Below, one piece after another: positions 60,836 through 64,000 of a stretch of DNA of 64,000 nt (position 1 is its first letter; each line of letters begins with the position of its first letter). The stretch covers positions 42,832,209 to 42,896,208 of the forward strand of contig NC_085868.1 of NCBI RefSeq assembly GCF_034702125.1. The letters are read 5' to 3'. Below the pieces are notes generated by a model. It searched no databases. It saw nothing but the letters and a program-made list of their open reading frames with translations, and was not told where the DNA came from. Origin of the DNA: Engraulis encrasicolus. Lineage: Eukaryota > Chordata > Actinopteri > Clupeiformes > Engraulidae. The translations under genes were made by a program, and so were the position numbers.

Positions 60836-60875
60836 AGGGGGTCTGTGGCCTAACGGTTAGGAAGTTAGTCTGAAA
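60836..60875 (+). mobile_element. Isolated tRNA-like SINE head fragment
   Basis: GGGGGTCTGTGGCCTAACGG then TTAGGAAGTTAGTCTG: an A box (TGGCCTAACGG, 60846-60856) as in fish SINEs that start with a tRNA-like GTCTGTGGCCTAACGG. No B box or body follows, so this is a short remnant. Confidence 0.55.
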
Positions 60876-60961
60876 TTAACTGACGATTAGACTTTGTTTC
60901 TTGATTAATTTATATACTTTATGTCTACAATCTAAATGAAAAGTGGGGATCTTAGCCTTAA

Positions 60962-61365
60962 AGGGACAGTTTGGTCAATTTCAACATGCAGTTGTATTGC
61001 TCACGCTACCCTTTACTTGTCAGTACCTGGTGATGCCACATTTTTCGGCTCAGCCCTTTCCGAGATATGAGCAATTCTAATGGGGGCAGCGTTTGTTTAC
61101 ATTTTTAAAAAATGAAACATAGGTCAACTCCAAATATTTTCCCAAAAGGTACTGCTGTTCTGTCTGCTGATGTTTTATAACCTTTTGGATGTTTTTGGGA
61201 ATAAATAAAAATGTTTTTTTGAAATGTAAACAAAGAGCTGCCCCCATTACAATGACCAGGATCTCGGAAACGGCTGAAGAGGAAGAAAAAAAAATCTCAG
61301 GCACTGACAAGTCCAGGGTAGTGTGAGCATTATAACTGCATGTTGAAATTGACCAAACTGTCCCT
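60962..61365. mobile_element. TTAA-target MITE, AGGGACAG ends, complete copy
   Basis: TTAA at 60958-60961 and 61366-61369. The ends AGGGACAGTTTGGTCAATTT, CAACATGCAGTTGTATTGCT, CACGCTACCCT are inverted at the right (AGGGTAGTGTGAGCATTATA, ACTGCATGTTGAAATTGACC, AAACTGTCCCT). Further in, ACTTGTCAGTRCC, TTCNNNTCAGCC and GGGGGCAGC are inverted too, so the whole 404 bp folds. Relatives at 6910-7056 and 9766. Confidence 0.9.
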
Positions 61366-61369
61366 TTAA

Positions 61370-61702
61370 AGTGATACGGTCCCATTTTTGGAAATAAGCT
61401 TATTTTACACCTTCCCTTGAGTTAAATAATAGGGTTTTACCGTTCTCCTGTACTTTCAACCGTTTTCTAGTTATGACAATGCAAATTTTGCCTCCAAGCT
61501 AACAGTAAACATTGAGTCCTATGAGACCAGTTAGCCGCGAGCTGGTCTCATAGAACTCAATGTTAACTGCTAGCATGGAGGTAAAATTTGCACTGCCATA
61601 CCCAGAGAACGGTTGAAAGTACAGGAGAACGGTAAAACCGTATTATTTAACTCAAGGGAAGGTGTAAAATAAGCTTATTTTCAAAAATGGGACAGTATCA
61701 CT
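61370..61702. mobile_element. TTAA-target near-complete palindrome MITE, AGTGATAC ends
   Basis: The shared TTAA at 61366-61369 on the left and TTAA at 61703-61706 on the right. The ends are AGTGATACGGTCCCATTTTT and, inverted from the right, AGTGATACTGTCCCATTTTT. Arms of about 160 bp match over nearly all bases (AATAAGCTTATTTTACACCT, TCCCTTGAGTTAAATAAT, GTTTTACCGTTCTCCTGTAC, CATTGAGTYCTATGAGACCA), with the centre near 61538. Kolobok- or piggyBac-type by target only. Confidence 0.92.
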
Positions 61703-61805
61703 TTAAGAAACTGAACCATCATAAATTTGGCTCTTAACGAGGTGACCAAGACAGATTCTCTGAAAGTAAAACTGCAGTACTACCAGATATAAATGCTTTT
61801 TCGAA
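61703..61805. other. Short non-coding spacer
   Basis: No feature recognised. Confidence 0.4.
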
Positions 61806-62293
61806 CTGGTCAGGGATGCGTTGCTGGAATGTTAGCATAGTTTGACCGTTTTACTTACTTCAAGTCGAAATACGTGTATTTCTCGAAGCCCAGAGAAGTA
61901 TGGCTACTTTCCTGAGTCCACTTTGATACTTACTTTCTCCTCTCTACAGTGTGTGAGCATGGAAGCAACAAGAGAAAACGAGGAATAGCCCTTCTAATTG
62001 GATGACACAGCCTTCTGTTTTTGCTGAGTCATGTCTCAGCTGTTTCCTCCATGAACACACCTTGTAATTTCTTTGTGAAAAAACACGGCCGTGGCATTAG
62101 AATCTGACACCGTCCTCACCAATAATGCAGTTTTATCTGCATGCCGATTGGATTTCGTTTAATTCCGAGGTGTAATTTGTTAAATATTTGGATAATAAAG
62201 TAGTGGTTCCTCCCGGAAATTCACGTGTTAAAGTGTCAAGAACCTAAAAAACTTCAATTCAAATTTCATTACATAGCCTAGTGGTATTCAGGC
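61806..62293 (+). mobile_element. Half copy of the tRNA-like palindrome element
   Basis: From GGGATGCGTTGCTGGAATGT through ACTTACTTCAAGTCGAAATA, TTTCTCGAAGCC, CTGACACCGTCCTCACCAAT, TGCCGATTGGATTTCGTTTA and TACATAGCCTAGTGGTATTC it follows the right half of 50299-51774 inverted. It carries the A box (TAGCCTAGTGG, 62274-62284) but breaks off about ten bases later, where a GGGCCC-type repeat begins, so the B box is missing. Confidence 0.85.
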
Positions 62294-62620
62294 TCGTTGC
62301 GTTAAGGTACGCAATGTAGGCAGTTGCCTAGGGCCCCCGAGTAGGTGGGGCCCCCAAGGACGACAGGTTATGGACCCAACAGCAACGACGATTTGAAAAA
62401 CGCTTTGTAATAAAGCAATGCCATCTTTATGAAGGGCTCTGCTGCGAGGGAAGCAACAGCGCCTCTCTAATGCCCCCTGCTCGAGGGGGCCCCCCTTCCA
62501 ATAGGTTTGCATCAGCGACAGCGACGTGAAAATGTCAATTGCCAAAAGGTGCAACGACAAATGTAGTCAAAGTACCCCTATCTCGAGGGGGCCCCCCTTC
62601 CAATTTGTTCAACCGTCAAA
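62294..62620. repeat. GGGCCC-bearing repeat cluster
   Basis: GGCAGTTGCCTAGGGCCCCC, GGTGGGGCCCCCAAGGACGA and two near-identical phrases TCGAGGGGGCCCCCCTTCCA (about 62473 and 62581) at a distance of 108 bp, with CAGCGACAGCGACG and GCAACGACRA between. It resembles the fragments at 33441 and 35468. Confidence 0.6.
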
Positions 62621-63171
62621 TCCAGCGCAAATACAAACTGAAGATGAAGCTACATAATCTCTCACTGGATGTTGCGCAGACGCATTACATTTTTGGCTCA
62701 AGACAGTTGCTTTTAAAATAAAAGTTAATCTTGAAGGCGACATATTAGGCTACTCTCTGTACTGCAACCAAACTGTCCCAGGCCAGTTGACATCGCACAG
62801 ACAGCGAGATGCTTCATTTAGGCGACAGTGTTATGTTTTCAAAAACATCCGTGAAGGATTATCCATGTGCTGTAACAAGCACTGGGCAAACGTCGATTGT
62901 TCCATAACGCATCTTTTTTCGACATCGTTTTGAATGTGGACAAACGCAAGAAGAAACGAATGAACAATGTGCATATGCATATGCATATGCATATGACCAA
63001 TATTTCGGATAACACGAGTCACACAAGTGCGCTGGGATAGCTAGCCTACATTGTAGCCCACTTTCTTGCTATTATATGGATTACACATTGGAATTTGGGA
63101 CCATGATTCTGGAAACTTGTGGATTACAGTGAGAGGTTGGGATACATTCTGCGGTCAAGACAACTCAAGGT
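62621..63171 (+). other. Unique sequence with a (ATGCAT)n run and a weak first-exon-like end
   Basis: Four GCATAT units at 62971-62994. GACAACTCAAGGTAAGGGC at 63154-63172 fits a splice donor (AAG then GTAAGG), and the 100 bp before it lack repeats, so a 5' non-coding exon is conceivable. There is no acceptor, CpG island or conserved frame to support it. Confidence 0.25.
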
Positions 63172-63970
63172 AAGGGCACCGGGGTATTGGTCCCCTATAA
63201 TTGACACAGCTGTCAACCACGGAGTAACGTAGGTGGTTGTTCAGTGATCCTTGGTCGCTACAGAGTAGCCTATTTGTGTGTGCTGCGGTATTACTAACAA
63301 CTTTGGATTGTATTTTCAAATGCGTGGTGGATGCAATACGAAAAAAAATCTCGTCGGGGAGACCCCCCCTGGCTTGGTTAGAATTCTTGCTACCAATATC
63401 ACATCCCCCCAAACCCCCACTGTGCCTGCTCATTCGTTTTTCAGCCTTGAGTTTCTGGACTAGGCCTATTGTTTTATGAGTCAATAGTTGGTTTTGCACA
63501 AATGGAGCACCCTTGGTTAGATTTTAAAAGTGGTTGGAAAGATTAGACCTTTCTTTATTTGTGATTGGCAATGCAGATCATGATTTTCGTGGTAGGTTAA
63601 AAAAATCTGATTGGGCCATATAGGCATACTCTCATGTGAGACAGGCCAGGTTAAACTGAACATTCAATTAGCCTACTTCATGAGCGGAGCCTACTGAATG
63701 GAATGGGCTATATTTGCCCAGGTCTTTCTTCATAAAGTTTCATAAAATGAACTGTAGGGACTAGATAACTAGGGACTAGTTATCATACTAAATTGCATTT
63801 CCTCACATGAAATGCTGGTGTATGCTTGCTCTTTATGCATTCATTGCCCTTCATGCATGTGTTGCCCATCCGAAACCTGCTACAACACTCTCTATAAGGT
63901 GACTTCTTATGTGTTCCATTAGATTTCTATGGTTCTTTCCCCCTCCCCCACACCCGCTTACAAAAAAAAA
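63172..63970. other. Non-coding sequence without recognised features
   Basis: The overlapping frames at 63155-63499 (-) and 63237-63479 (+) have no domain I recognise. Confidence 0.45.
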
Positions 63971-64000
63971 ACCTAGGGCCCCGACAACCCCATTGCCTAG
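63971..64000. repeat. GGGGCCCTAGG-type repeat fragment at the window edge
   Basis: CCTAGGGCCCCGACAACCCC and ATTGCCTAG match the phrase at 33460, 35500 and 62320. It is cut by the window end. Confidence 0.55.

Overview
This window looks like non-coding DNA from a ray-finned (teleost) fish genome. The evidence is the very high density of long (CA)n/(GT)n and (CT)n/(GA)n microsatellites, L2-like LINE tails ending in (CAAGT)n or (ATT)n, tRNA-derived SINEs, and many non-autonomous DNA transposons (MITEs) with hAT-, Harbinger-, TTAA- and CACTG-type ends. There is also a 100-base scaffold gap (Ns at 16739-16838) and a single N at 33832. I could not support any protein-coding gene. The longer open frames are translations of microsatellites (CVCV, HTHT, SLSL, STAQH), of satellite units or of transposon arms. 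The window is best read as intergenic or long-intron sequence built from layers of repeats. All alignments were made by eye, so identities and some element ends are approximate.

Layout. 0-10 kb: an old dispersed duplication (about 1290-3150 and 7860-9375) with large microsatellites between and inside the copies. 11.2-14.4 kb: a 3.2-kb element with CACTG ends and a 2-bp target duplication, carrying a SINE, a 147-bp tandem repeat and a minisatellite. 14.5-15.1 kb: a MITE with about 130-bp inverted ends made of small hairpins. 15.7-23.5 kb: microsatellites, several MITEs and a Harbinger-like insertion whose empty site survives in the neighbouring duplicate. 24-30.5 kb: sparser repeats and the longest unique-looking stretch (28.1-30.5 kb). 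30.5-33.2 kb: microsatellites, including 200 bp of (ACAGC)n, and a small hAT MITE.

33.6-48.8 kb holds the most structured part. Two almost identical CACTG-ended elements (33631-35465 and 47335-48751) flank a 4.3-kb TTAA-bounded fold-back element (37278-41604). That element contains a palindromic MITE, a 140-bp satellite array with dimer (280-bp) organisation, a (GGC)n tract, and a hAT MITE with an 8-bp target duplication. 48.8-60 kb: hAT MITE copies inserted in or beside (GT)n/(CA)n tracts, and a 1.5-kb palindrome carrying two convergent tRNA-like Pol III promoter pairs (50.3-51.8 kb). 60-62.6 kb: a hAT MITE with a perfect 8-bp duplication, two adjacent TTAA elements that share one TTAA, and a further copy of the tRNA-like palindrome arm. 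The last 1.4 kb has no recognisable repeat apart from a short (ATGCAT)n run and a GGGCCC-type fragment at the window edge.

No genes work together here. The biology visible is transposon insertion, nesting and tandem expansion. The most useful observations are the young CACTG family with internal minisatellites, the nested TTAA fold-back with its satellite, the tRNA-like palindrome, the twin TTAA elements, and the recurring hairpin motif that resembles a hammerhead-ribozyme core.
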